Shown: in pieces, positions 4,659 to 11,996 of the stretch
Position numbering within the stretch: position 1 is the first letter of the stretch
Layout: every line of letters begins with the position of its first letter
Source: Pelotomaculum sp.
Lineage (GTDB): Bacteria > Bacillota > Desulfotomaculia > Desulfotomaculales > Pelotomaculaceae
Direction: 5' to 3'
Length of the DNA: 11,996 nucleotides
NCBI GenBank assembly: GCA_022839445.1
Contig: JALHFC010000050.1
Span: 1 to 11,996, forward strand
Translations under genes and position numbers: made by a program
Notes under the pieces: model-generated
The model's input: only the letters and a program-made list of their open reading frames with translations
Databases searched by the model: none
What the model was told of the DNA's origin: nothing

Positions 4659-4925
4659 TTGCTTGAAAAAGAGGTAAACCCTTGTTTTATTAGTTCCTAT
4701 GTTCCCAGACAGTGCGGGATCGCTACTTTTACAAATAATTTGTTCATTTCCTACCAGAGTTTATACCCTTGTGCCGGAAAAGTTATAGCAGTAGACGATA
4801 ATTCAGGCAGGGACTACCCGAATATATTAACGATACAAATGTGCAAGCAGTTAACCTGCAGCATGAATTCGGCTTGTTTGGCGGGCCTGAGGGACGACAT
4901 ATCGGCAAACTGCTGGAAAGGTTGA
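4659..4925 (+). pseudogene. N-terminal part of the GT4 glycosyltransferase, separated by a frame change
   Basis: A TTG at 4659 lies 8 nt after GGAGGTG (4644-4650) and is the natural start of the operon's first gene. Residues 1-54 read as the N-terminus of a GT4 family enzyme: YVPRQCGIATFTNNL is the usual nucleotide-sugar-site loop (P-x-x-C/G-G-I-A-x-F), and KVIAVDDNSGRDYP is the following strand. After DYP (nt 4818-4820) the sensible sequence continues in another frame (EYINDTNVQAVNLQHEFG). From 4821 to 4925 this frame is nonsense. About 15-20 residues that I expect between DYP and the EYIN helix in such enzymes are also missing, so an internal deletion of non-triplet length is more likely than a single-base error. 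No -1 slippery heptamer is visible in the overlap. Confidence 0.7.
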
Positions 4926-6850
4926 AAAAACCTGTCGTCACGACCGTCCATACCGTGTTGCAGTCCCCCAACCAGGGGTATTACACGTCTTTTGTCGAGG
5001 TTATCCACCATTCCCGGCGGGTGGTTGTAATGAGCAACAAAGCAGTAGAAATTCTCCGGAAAGTATACAGCACGCCTGCCGAAAAAATCGTCCTAATCCC
5101 GCACGGTGTGCCCGATCTTCCTTTTATGGAGCCAAATTATTTCAAAAAAGAATTGGGGTTTGCGGAGCGCTTTGTGATTTTATCCTTTGGCTTGTTAAGC
5201 CCGGGAAAGGGTATCGAAGTGGTCCTGGAGGCTCTTCCTGAAGTTGTGAAAAACCGTCCCGATGTCTTGTATGTAATTCTTGGCAAGACACACCCGGAGG
5301 TAGTAAGAATACACGGTGAAAAATACCGTGAAAGCCTCCAAAAACTAGTGGGCGCCAATCACCTGGAGAACAATGTTTTATTTATAGACAGTTTTGTGAC
5401 GAATGATGAGCTCTTTAACTTTATTAACAGCGCCGACATATATATCACCACTTACCTCTCACAGGAGCAAATCACCAGCGGAACCCTTTCTTACGCTATT
5501 GCCCTGGGCAAAGTTGTAGTATCCACCCCTTATTGGCATGCCCGGGAAGCCCTGGCCGGCGGGCGCGGCTACCTGGTTCCCTTTAACGACCCGAAGGCGC
5601 TGGCCGAAACTTTAACCGGAATTCTGTCTAAACCGGAAGACTTTCCGAAAGTTCGCCAGGCTGCGTATGAATACGGGCGTACTATGATTTGGCCCAGGGT
5701 TTCTGAACAGTACCAACATTTGTTCAGGGAAGTTTACAGGGAGAGCGCCCATAAAAATCCACGAAAAACCAGCATAATGCCTAAAAGTAGCCGGGATTAT
5801 TTTAGGCGGCGCGATTTGTGCGGCATGTTTGAACGCCTGACTGATGACACCGGTATTTTTCAGCATACAAAGTATGGCATACCGGATTTAAGATACGGGT
5901 ATTGCGCCGACGATACGGGAAGAGCCCTCGGTGTGATTATGAGGGCGGCCCGCTTTGAAAATGAGTTCAGGTATAATCAATTAGCTAGAAAATATCTTTC
6001 CTTTATCCTGTACACGCAAAGAGAAGACGGGGGATTCCATAATTTTGTGGGCTATGACCGCCGGTTTCTAGATAAAACCGGGTGCGATGACGATACCTTC
6101 GGGCGTGTTCTTTTGGGACTAGGCGGCGCCGTAGCGCTTAGTTCAGATCCGGCAATAGCCGCCTTGGCTAAAGAAATCTTCGACCAGGCCATAGCCGGGC
6201 GATGTCCGGATCTCCCGCTGTCGACCCACCCCAAGGCTATAGCATATGCAATGTGCGGGTTGTACGACTATCTAAAGAAGTATGCGGGGGCTTCCCATGT
6301 TAAGGGATTGCTTCGGGCCGGGGCGGATTGCCTGGTTGGGCTCTACCATACCAACAAAAGGACCGGCTGGGAGTGGTACGGGCCTACTATGACATATGCC
6401 AACGCCAAGGTGCCGTATGCGCTTTTGCTTGCGCACAATATATTTAAAGAGGACGCATACAGGGACATAGCCCTAAAAACCCTGGGCTTTCTTACGGATA
6501 TACAGTACAACGGCGAATACTTTGATATTGTAGGCAATCAAAACTGGCTGACAAAGGGGGCGCCAAGGGCCTACTTTGATCAGCAGCCCATCGAGATCGG
6601 TTACCTGGTGGAAACCTATTGTGAGGCGCTGCGCCAGACACAGGATGAAAATTACCGCAACCTCGCCAACAAGGCTTTTAGCTGGTTTTCCGGCAACAAC
6701 CGCTTAGGGACGCCGGTATACAACCTGCAAGGCGACTACCCCCTGGACGGCCTGACCGAAAACGGCAGCAACGAAAACAGCGGTGCGGAGTCGATCATTA
6801 CATTTGCCTTGGGAGTTACTTGCCTAAAAGAAATATCAAACAAAATATGA
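4841..6850 (+). CDS. GT4 glycosyltransferase C-terminal Rossmann domain fused to a helical-toroid domain (5' frame-disrupted)
   Basis: The longest frame starts at GTG 4841 (669 residues) and is open back to 4802, but that GTG has no ribosome site; the true start is the TTG at 4659 in another frame. Residues 4-45 finish the N-terminal domain (VNLQHEFGLFGGPEGRHIGK). Residues 110-300 are the GT-B donor-binding half, with LLSPGKGIEVVLEAL (K123) and EQITSGTLSYAIALGK, the retaining-GT4 E-motif region. Residues about 315-665 form a second, helical domain with paired acidic/aromatic motifs (CADDTGRALG, REDGGFHNF, CDDDTFGRVLLGLG, TGWEWYGPTMTYANAKVPYA, QQPIEIGYLVETY), like an (alpha/alpha) toroid of glycosidase or epimerase type. 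No signal peptide, so cytosolic. Only 14 nt separate it from the GT/GH130 gene, so they form one operon. The second domain's reaction is unknown. If the frame break is real, transferase activity is probably lost. Confidence 0.82.
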   Translation: MQAVNLQHEFGLFGGPEGRHIGKLLERLKKPVVTTVHTVLQSPNQGYYTSFVEVIHHSRRVVVMSNKAVEILRKVYSTPAEKIVLIPHGVPDLPFMEPNYFKKELGFAERFVILSFGLLSPGKGIEVVLEALPEVVKNRPDVLYVILGKTHPEVVRIHGEKYRESLQKLVGANHLENNVLFIDSFVTNDELFNFINSADIYITTYLSQEQITSGTLSYAIALGKVVVSTPYWHAREALAGGRGYLVPFNDPKALAETLTGILSKPEDFPKVRQAAYEYGRTMIWPRVSEQYQHLFREVYRESAHKNPRKTSIMPKSSRDYFRRRDLCGMFERLTDDTGIFQHTKYGIPDLRYGYCADDTGRALGVIMRAARFENEFRYNQLARKYLSFILYTQREDGGFHNFVGYDRRFLDKTGCDDDTFGRVLLGLGGAVALSSDPAIAALAKEIFDQAIAGRCPDLPLSTHPKAIAYAMCGLYDYLKKYAGASHVKGLLRAGADCLVGLYHTNKRTGWEWYGPTMTYANAKVPYALLLAHNIFKEDAYRDIALKTLGFLTDIQYNGEYFDIVGNQNWLTKGAPRAYFDQQPIEIGYLVETYCEALRQTQDENYRNLANKAFSWFSGNNRLGTPVYNLQGDYPLDGLTENGSNENSGAESIITFALGVTCLKEISNKI

Positions 6851-6864
6851 TTTAGAAATGAGGG

Positions 6865-9800
6865 ATGAGGGTGGGAACATATCATTTGACCGATAAAGAG
6901 GCCCTTTTTGACCAAAGCATGGAAGGGGCTTATAAAAAGGCCGAAAAGCTGGGTGAAATTGACCTGGTGGTTGGTGTTCCCTTTTATAATGAGAAACATT
7001 TATTGCCCGGGGTGTTAAAAACCCTGGATGAAGGTTTAACCGGCGCTTGCGACGCGAAAAGGTCTCTTATTGTTTGCGCCGGCGATCCGGCGGGCGCCGA
7101 GGCGCTGGAGTCCATCAGGCAGTTGGAATTAGACACGCCCCACCTGGAATTTTTAATGAAACCGGGGAGCAACGGGAGGGGCGCCAGCATCCGGGCCATA
7201 CTGGAAATCGCCAACAGGCTGGAAGCAGACGCAGTGGTTTTCGCAGCGGACCTTATACGGGAAAACGGCAGGGGTCTACAGCCGGATTGGATAACCCGTC
7301 TCGTAGAGCCTATCAGAAAAGATTATGATTTTGTAATTACCACTTTCCAAAGGCACTGCTTCGAGGACCTTTTAGGCAGTTTCTTTACTTTACCGCTGCT
7401 TGAGGCGTTTTACGGGTATCATGTGAAAGGCTCTCTTAGCGGTATTTATGCCATAGCTCACGATACGGTAGAAGATATTTGCGCGGACATGAAGTTTTGG
7501 GAAGACATCACCATGGAGTACGGGATCGACCCCTGGTTGGTTACCCGTGCCGTATGCTGGAAAAAGAAAATATGTGAGGTAGAGTTAGGCGCAAAGCTTG
7601 AGGAAATATCACTCGACAAACTAAACTTCGTCTTCAAGGAAAGCGCCAGGTCAATGTTTAAATGCATAAAGAGAGATGAAGACTACTGGGTTAAGGACAG
7701 TTTTATCATCAGGACGCCGGATATTTGTGGCAGCAGGTACTATGATACCCCTTACAAGCAGGCATACTCAACACGGGACCTGGCTTTGTTTAGGTACAGT
7801 TACTACCAGTACAAGAGCCTTTACGATTCAGCCTATTATGACCGTCTTTATGAAGATACGCAGGATGACCTGTCCGGGCCGGACATGTATTTCAAGATAG
7901 AGGGTGAAATGTGGGCCGGTACAGTGTACCGTTTGCTATTTAAATACTGGTATGATACCGGTGTCCGCAAAGACGATATCTTAAATGCCCTTACCTTCGC
8001 CTTCAGCGCCAGGGTGGCCAGCTTTATTGAGCGTGTCCAGGCTCTGGAAGAAGAATTGGAGGCAATTAAAAATATCGCCACCGGTTCGCTCTTGACGAGT
8101 GAAGTTGCTTCGACAAAAGACAAGCAGAGAAAAGAGTTTATGCGCCTCCGGGCCGGATTTATCCGGATGTGGGAGCAAAAAAAATCGGAAACCAGGCCGC
8201 CTTTGGTTCCGGCGCACTACCTCGAATTTGTGCCGGGTATACCCATTGTGCTGCCAAAAAGGATCGAGGGGCGCGGGGGCAGAGTGGTTTGGACGGAAGA
8301 AATGTTTAACCGCCTTCAGTCCCGTTACCATGAAGCTTTTGGAGGTTTTATCCACGAATCGTTACATGCGCCGGAGGGCGCCGGACCTCAGGCGATTATA
8401 AGGTTTGTGACTGATTTTATGGACACGCTGGAAAGGGTTGCAAATAGGGTATTTCCGGGGGACCTGTATACAGAGGAAGGTATTGCGCAGGTTATCGAAA
8501 GCCTGTTTGAAACCTTACAGTCACCCAGGACGTTCTCCTTAAAGAACGAGGTATTTCAGGAAATGCTACAAAGGTTTCCCCCGCTAAATGTTATGATCCC
8601 GGCCGGGTGTAAGACTCCAAGAGAGCTTATTAACAAAATGGGCGCCAGGGAAGCCGTGAGCCTGGCCAACCTGGTCGAGACCAGAAAGTACGGGGATAGG
8701 TCGGCGCTAATTTGGATGCTGGATAATTTGCGCCCGGATGGAATGGGCGAGGTGGAGATAAAGCCGGTTGTGCTCGGCGAAAAGCTCTTAGGAGGTTGCG
8801 TTAAGCTGGGGAGCATTTCCGATCTCAATAAACTCACTTCTGTAATTGCTGTCAGACCATTTAGTAAAGGAATGGGAGGCAACTATCCCAAGCTGCGCTT
8901 TTGCCTCTTTATATTCCGGCACATTATGATTGCCAAAAACTACGCCCTCCTTTGGAAGATTTATGCCAGGGAAAGAAAAAACCTGGGCAGAAAAATTCGC
9001 AATTCGCTGATCGGGCGTTACGAAACCGCTGCTTTTTCCGCCCACAACATATTTGAGAGCTATCACCACCGTGCTCTAGTTAGCCAGTTCCGGACGCTGG
9101 CGGGAAAATTAGCGGAAAAAGGCCAATCCAGGGATGCCAGGCTGGTTGAAATGATGTGCGACAGCTACGGTTTGAGCCAGGTCCTTGCCGACGGTACTTT
9201 TCTACCGTGCTCGGCCTGGAGTTGGGCAAGCTATAGCTATAAAGGCGGTAGGGGCGTTCCTACCCCTATGTCCAGTCATGTTGAAGAAAAATGGTTCATC
9301 CACGATTTCCTGGAGGAAATCTACGGTGAAATGGGATACGATCCCGGTGAGATCATGCCGGTTGTAACGCAGTTGATCGGTGAGGGCAGGGCCAGTGAAA
9401 ACCTTATTGATGTTCTACTGGGTATCCGGCCGAAAGACATTACCGTGATCGTGAGGGAGACGCAAGACAACATTCCGGCAAGGCCCATGGTCAGGTATCA
9501 TGGCAATCCCATTTTAAGCCCTATTAAAGAACATTACTGGGAAAGCAAGTATGTGCTAAACACGGCGGCGTTTAGGATAGGAGACCGGGTTTATCTCCTT
9601 TACCGGGCATACGGTGATGATGAAATATCACGCATCGGCCTTGCCGTAACGGACGGCTACAATGTGCTGGAGAGACTGCCGGAACCGGTTTTTGCGCCAC
9701 ATAATGAAAGGGACAAGAAAGGTGTCGAAGACCCGCGGGTGGTGATCATTGACAACAAGCTTTACATGCTTTACACGGCTTACGACGGTGTCATCGCCCA

Positions 9801-10440
9801 AATTGCGGCAGCTTCAATAACGGTAGAGGATTTTTTGAACAGAAAGTTTGACAATTGGGAGCTTAGGGGACTGGCCTTTGAGGATATCTGGGATAAAGAC
9901 GCAATATTGTTCCCGGAAAAAATAAACGATAAATATATCATTTACCACAGGATTGAGCCGAGCATTTGGGTTTCACACCTGGATCAACTCGAGTTCCCGG
10001 CCCCCAAGGATAAGCATTCCATCATATTAGGGCCGCGCTCAGGCAAGATGTGGGATTCTTTAAAGATCGGGGCCGGATCGCAGCCAATAAAAACCAAGTA
10101 CGGTTGGCTGCTTATCTACCACGGTGTTGACAGGGACAACGTTTATCGCCTGGGAGTGATTCTCGTAGACTTGAATAATCCGGAGCGGCTCCTTTACCGT
10201 TCGCCCAATCCGGTACTTTCCCCGGTAACGGAGTACGAGACCGGCAAAGAAGGGGAAAGCTGGGTACCCAACGTGGTTTTCACCTGTGGCGCTGTCCCGG
10301 CGGAGGATAAAGAAGCGCTTGACGCCGAAGATAAGATATTAGTTTATTACGGCGCTGCCGACACCCATATTTGCCTGGCGTGCGCCAAGGTCGGCGACCT
10401 GGTTCCGGAGCGGGCACGGCAGGAAGTCAACGCAAAATAA
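6865..10440 (+). CDS. Glycosyltransferase (GT-A) and GH130 beta-mannoside phosphorylase fusion protein
   Basis: An intact 1191-residue multidomain protein without signal peptide or membrane segments. Residues 30-290 are a GT-A transferase: strand and loop LVVGVPFYNEKHLLPGVLKT, sugar-nucleotide region KPGSNGRGASIRAILE, metal-site region FAADLIRENG (position 1 of the usual DxD is Ala; D129 remains), then DWITRLVEPI and GSLSGIYAI, recalling mannosylglycerate synthase or GpgS-like enzymes. Residues 345-870 are a long region I cannot assign, including FSKGMGGNYPKLRF and SYKGGRGVPTPMSSHVEEKW. Residues 874-1185 are GH130, a five-bladed propeller: NPILSP, the GVEDPRV box with likely catalytic acid D956, YHR (1027-1029), KIGAGSQPI and LIYHG (1085-1087), basic residues that in this family bind phosphate, favouring phosphorylase over hydrolase. 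GH130 enzymes cleave beta-mannosides to mannose 1-phosphate. The start ATG at 6865 has only a weak GAGGG upstream; translation is probably coupled to the GT4 gene. Confidence 0.88.
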   Translation: MRVGTYHLTDKEALFDQSMEGAYKKAEKLGEIDLVVGVPFYNEKHLLPGVLKTLDEGLTGACDAKRSLIVCAGDPAGAEALESIRQLELDTPHLEFLMKPGSNGRGASIRAILEIANRLEADAVVFAADLIRENGRGLQPDWITRLVEPIRKDYDFVITTFQRHCFEDLLGSFFTLPLLEAFYGYHVKGSLSGIYAIAHDTVEDICADMKFWEDITMEYGIDPWLVTRAVCWKKKICEVELGAKLEEISLDKLNFVFKESARSMFKCIKRDEDYWVKDSFIIRTPDICGSRYYDTPYKQAYSTRDLALFRYSYYQYKSLYDSAYYDRLYEDTQDDLSGPDMYFKIEGEMWAGTVYRLLFKYWYDTGVRKDDILNALTFAFSARVASFIERVQALEEELEAIKNIATGSLLTSEVASTKDKQRKEFMRLRAGFIRMWEQKKSETRPPLVPAHYLEFVPGIPIVLPKRIEGRGGRVVWTEEMFNRLQSRYHEAFGGFIHESLHAPEGAGPQAIIRFVTDFMDTLERVANRVFPGDLYTEEGIAQVIESLFETLQSPRTFSLKNEVFQEMLQRFPPLNVMIPAGCKTPRELINKMGAREAVSLANLVETRKYGDRSALIWMLDNLRPDGMGEVEIKPVVLGEKLLGGCVKLGSISDLNKLTSVIAVRPFSKGMGGNYPKLRFCLFIFRHIMIAKNYALLWKIYARERKNLGRKIRNSLIGRYETAAFSAHNIFESYHHRALVSQFRTLAGKLAEKGQSRDARLVEMMCDSYGLSQVLADGTFLPCSAWSWASYSYKGGRGVPTPMSSHVEEKWFIHDFLEEIYGEMGYDPGEIMPVVTQLIGEGRASENLIDVLLGIRPKDITVIVRETQDNIPARPMVRYHGNPILSPIKEHYWESKYVLNTAAFRIGDRVYLLYRAYGDDEISRIGLAVTDGYNVLERLPEPVFAPHNERDKKGVEDPRVVIIDNKLYMLYTAYDGVIAQIAAASITVEDFLNRKFDNWELRGLAFEDIWDKDAILFPEKINDKYIIYHRIEPSIWVSHLDQLEFPAPKDKHSIILGPRSGKMWDSLKIGAGSQPIKTKYGWLLIYHGVDRDNVYRLGVILVDLNNPERLLYRSPNPVLSPVTEYETGKEGESWVPNVVFTCGAVPAEDKEALDAEDKILVYYGAADTHICLACAKVGDLVPERARQEVNAK

Positions 10441-10463
10441 ATTTTATTATTTATTTAGAAGGA

Positions 10464-10484
10464 TTTAGCCGTTAAATCGCTAAA
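10464..10484. other. Small hairpin between the GH130 gene and the membrane-protein gene
   Basis: TTTAGC (10464-10469) pairs with GCTAAA (10479-10484) around a 9-nt loop. No T-tract follows, so it is at best a weak terminator. I find no convincing sigma-A promoter in 10441-10540; TTGTC at 10491 and GACAA at 10511-10515 form a further loose inverted repeat. Confidence 0.25.
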
Positions 10485-10554
10485 ATAGAATTGTCATGAC
10501 TTATTTTAAAGACAAGTATATTTCCATCTAAATAGATTTAAAAGGGGAATATCA

Positions 10555-10860
10555 ATGATCAATCCTCGCAGGCTGTTAGTTTTATTCGCTTTGGCATTTC
10601 TTGCTATGCAAGTTGTAAGTTACATGGCCAGCATATCCAGGCATGAGGAAAAAATGGTGAAGCTGGAAAAACAGCTCGTCCAGTTTGAAACGAAAGGCAC
10701 CTATATTGACTTAAAGTCGGATCCGGCAGTAAAGATAAAGGAAGAAAAGAACAAGTTTAAGAATGAAACAATAGGCTTTATCATCAAGGTGCTGTTTATC
10801 TCCGGCGCGACAGCCTTTGTATATATCTTAATGCAGAGATACCGCTCAAAAAAGGAATAA
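10555..10860 (+). CDS. Small two-pass membrane protein, unknown function
   Basis: A 101-residue protein with a good ribosome site, AAAAGGGG at 10540-10547, 7 nt before the ATG. Two hydrophobic segments are visible: residues about 7-25 (LLVLFALAFLAMQVVSYMA) and about 73-93 (IGFIIKVLFISGATAFVYIL). Between them lies a charged, Lys/Glu-rich, partly coiled-coil loop (HEEKMVKLEKQLVQFETKGT). The N-terminus starts NPRR, and the C-terminus ends MQRYRSKKE, both positively charged, which suggests both ends inside and the central helix outside. Length and layout look complete. I recognise no family. It stands alone 114 bp after the glycan operon and 148 bp before the crotonase gene, so a functional link to either is not supported. 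Confidence 0.75.
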   Translation: MINPRRLLVLFALAFLAMQVVSYMASISRHEEKMVKLEKQLVQFETKGTYIDLKSDPAVKIKEEKNKFKNETIGFIIKVLFISGATAFVYILMQRYRSKKE

Positions 10861-11008
10861 CAACCTGTGGTAACTGCGGTTTTAGCAAAAAATGATTTCA
10901 CCCCAACAAGCGCGGATGGAATATTATGTGTAGGAAAATGAAAGGGGGATAGGGATTTCCAACCATTACCAGGCTGCCATTGACCAATATAAAAAGGGGG
11001 AAACATAA

Positions 11009-11767
11009 ATGAGCTATAAAAGTATTATAGTGGAAAAAGCGGATCACATCGGCATAATCATTTTTAATCGCCCGGAAAGCTTAAATACATTTAATACTCA
11101 ACTGGCGACAGAGCTTAACAGCGCCCTTAAAGAATTGGAAATGGACGTAGAGACGCGTGTGGTTGTGATAAAAGGAAAAGGGAAAGGCTTTTGTGCGGGT
11201 ATCGATGTTAATGAGTTGGCAGGAAAAACCCCTATGGACTATTATAATTGGGTACAAACAATGGAAAAACCGTTCATTACAATATCACACATGAAAAAAC
11301 CTGTAATAACATCCATACAGGACTTTGCCATAGCCAACGGGATCGGGCTGGTTGCAGCCGCTGATCTAGCCATAGCTGCTGAAGGCGCCCGTTTCGGCGC
11401 AACTGCCGTGAATGTCGGCCTATTTTGCATGGGACCGGCTGTTCCGCTTTTACGCAATATTGGCAAGAAAAAAACCCTGGAATTAGTATTGACCGGAGAC
11501 ATTATAGACGCCAAAGAAGCCCACAGGATCGGCTTGCTTAATAAGGTAGTGCCCAAGGAACAACTGGAAGAGGAAACCATGATAATAGCCGGCAAACTTG
11601 CCGCTAAAAGCCCCCTGGCGGTGCAAATAGGCAAAATGTCATTTTATAAAATGGTCGACACTGAATATGAAAAGGCTTTCGAGATTGCAAATAACCATTT
11701 TGCAGATGCCCATGAAGGGGTAGACGCATTCCTAAATAAAAGGACTCCCAACTGGAAATTGAAGTAA
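11009..11767 (+). CDS. Enoyl-CoA hydratase/isomerase (crotonase) family protein lacking the usual catalytic glutamates
   Basis: A 252-residue crotonase-fold protein of normal length, with a strong ribosome site GGGGG (10996-11000) 8 nt before the ATG. It has the CoA and oxyanion-hole elements: FNRPESLNTFNTQLATEL near the N-terminus, KGKGFCAGIDVNELAG (56-72) and IANGIGLVAAADLAIAAEGA (108-127). Classical enoyl-CoA hydratases carry one catalytic Glu in GGGCEL and a second in a PEI/PEV context. Here the first position is in NGIGL (G113) and the second region reads NVGLFCMGPAVPLLRNIGKK, so both glutamates appear absent. The VGLFC-x-x-P-A/GV segment resembles ECHDC3-type crotonases. It is therefore likely a thioester-binding enzyme with another reaction, or a non-hydratase. 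Cytosolic. It appears to be transcribed alone; the next gene converges on it. Confidence 0.9.
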   Translation: MSYKSIIVEKADHIGIIIFNRPESLNTFNTQLATELNSALKELEMDVETRVVVIKGKGKGFCAGIDVNELAGKTPMDYYNWVQTMEKPFITISHMKKPVITSIQDFAIANGIGLVAAADLAIAAEGARFGATAVNVGLFCMGPAVPLLRNIGKKKTLELVLTGDIIDAKEAHRIGLLNKVVPKEQLEEETMIIAGKLAAKSPLAVQIGKMSFYKMVDTEYEKAFEIANNHFADAHEGVDAFLNKRTPNWKLK

Positions 11768-11840
11768 GACATATGTGCTTTTAGTGTCGTATCTCCACGT
11801 GATTTTAAATATTCAGATAGCTTTTGACTGACTCCCTTAG

Positions 11841-11860
11841 AAAAGGTCGGCATGATGCCG
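11841..11860 (-). terminator. Weak intrinsic terminator of the convergent minus-strand gene
   Basis: CGGCA-TGA-TGCCG (11848-11860) makes a short 5-bp stem. On the minus strand it is followed by ACCTTTTC. It lies 15 bp after the stop of the minus-strand gene. Weak by stem length. Confidence 0.35.
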
Positions 11861-11874
11861 GTACGCTTCAGTGC

Positions 11875-11994
11875 TTAAACCGGTTCCCCTGTAAACCTGG
11901 TACACATAATGTTACACTCATCCCCAAAAATCTGCCGGAAGCGTTTGCAGGCGGGCTCGCTGGGGTTGATCACCACTATTTCCCGTTTTTTGTC
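11875..11994 (-). CDS. 3' end of an unidentified minus-strand gene (partial)
   Basis: On the minus strand a frame enters from the right edge and stops at TAA (11877-11875), giving the last 39 residues: DKKREIVVINPSEPACKRF, then RQIFGDECNIMCTRFTGEPV. The alternation of a basic start, a hydrophobic strand (EIVVINP) and a helix with a Cys pair looks like a genuine protein end. I do not recognise the family. It converges on the crotonase gene, with about 107 bp between the two stop codons. Confidence 0.5.
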   Translation of the reverse strand, partial: DKKREIVVINPSEPACKRFRQIFGDECNIMCTRFTGEPV

Positions 11995-11996
11995 GG

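Noticed and set aside
4802..4925. Programmed -1 frameshift in the GT4 gene
   Set aside because: No X-XXY-YYZ heptamer or stimulatory hairpin is visible in the overlap, and residues expected in the protein are missing, which a programmed shift would not explain.
10491..10522. Sigma-A promoter for the small membrane protein
   Set aside because: TTGTCA and the nearest TATATT are 20 bp apart, too long for a reliable call.
10921..11008. Short open frame ending just before the crotonase start
   Set aside because: Only about 26 codons between stops with no ATG or GTG start; more likely leader sequence.

Overview
The window looks like a Gram-positive, anaerobic Firmicute of the Peptococcaceae type (Desulfotomaculum/Pelotomaculum-like). 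This is inference from several things: strong AGGAGG-type ribosome sites, sigma-A promoters, small genes typical of clostridial integrative/conjugative elements, a crotonase, and GGGAC/GTCCC dispersed-repeat fragments. It has two very different halves.

Left half (1-4650), a graveyard of mobile and accessory DNA. It opens with the 3' end of an unknown gene (2-88), then about 1 kb with no convincing intact gene. Next comes a broken parallel beta-helix/surface-type gene (start near 1117) fused in frame at about 1585 to a tyrosine recombinase that has lost the end of its catalytic domain (to about 2051). A GGGAC palindrome at that end is followed by the C-terminal tail of a probable relaxase (to 2304). 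On the minus strand is a complete dinJ/yafQ-type toxin-antitoxin operon with a clear promoter and repeated operator-like boxes. On the plus strand is a run of three tiny element genes ending in tnpW and an intrinsic terminator. After it comes a 5'-truncated helical protein (3543-4145) that resembles the C-terminal repeat domain of defence reverse transcriptases (low confidence). A strong terminator, a possible tail of a class-V aminotransferase and an orphan minus-strand terminator fill the space up to 4600.

Right half (4600-11996), mostly well-preserved chromosomal genes. A sigma-A promoter (4601-4629) and ribosome site drive a glycan operon. The first gene is a GT4 glycosyltransferase fused to a helical-toroid domain, whose N-terminal part is separated by a frame change and probable internal deletion at about 4818. 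The second is an intact 1191-residue protein joining an N-terminal GT-A glycosyltransferase, a large uncharacterised middle region and a C-terminal GH130 beta-mannoside phosphorylase domain. Together they suggest a system that builds and phosphorolyses a beta-mannoside, possibly a reserve polymer or compatible solute. A small two-pass membrane protein, a crotonase-family protein lacking both usual catalytic glutamates, and the 3' end of a convergent minus-strand gene close the window.
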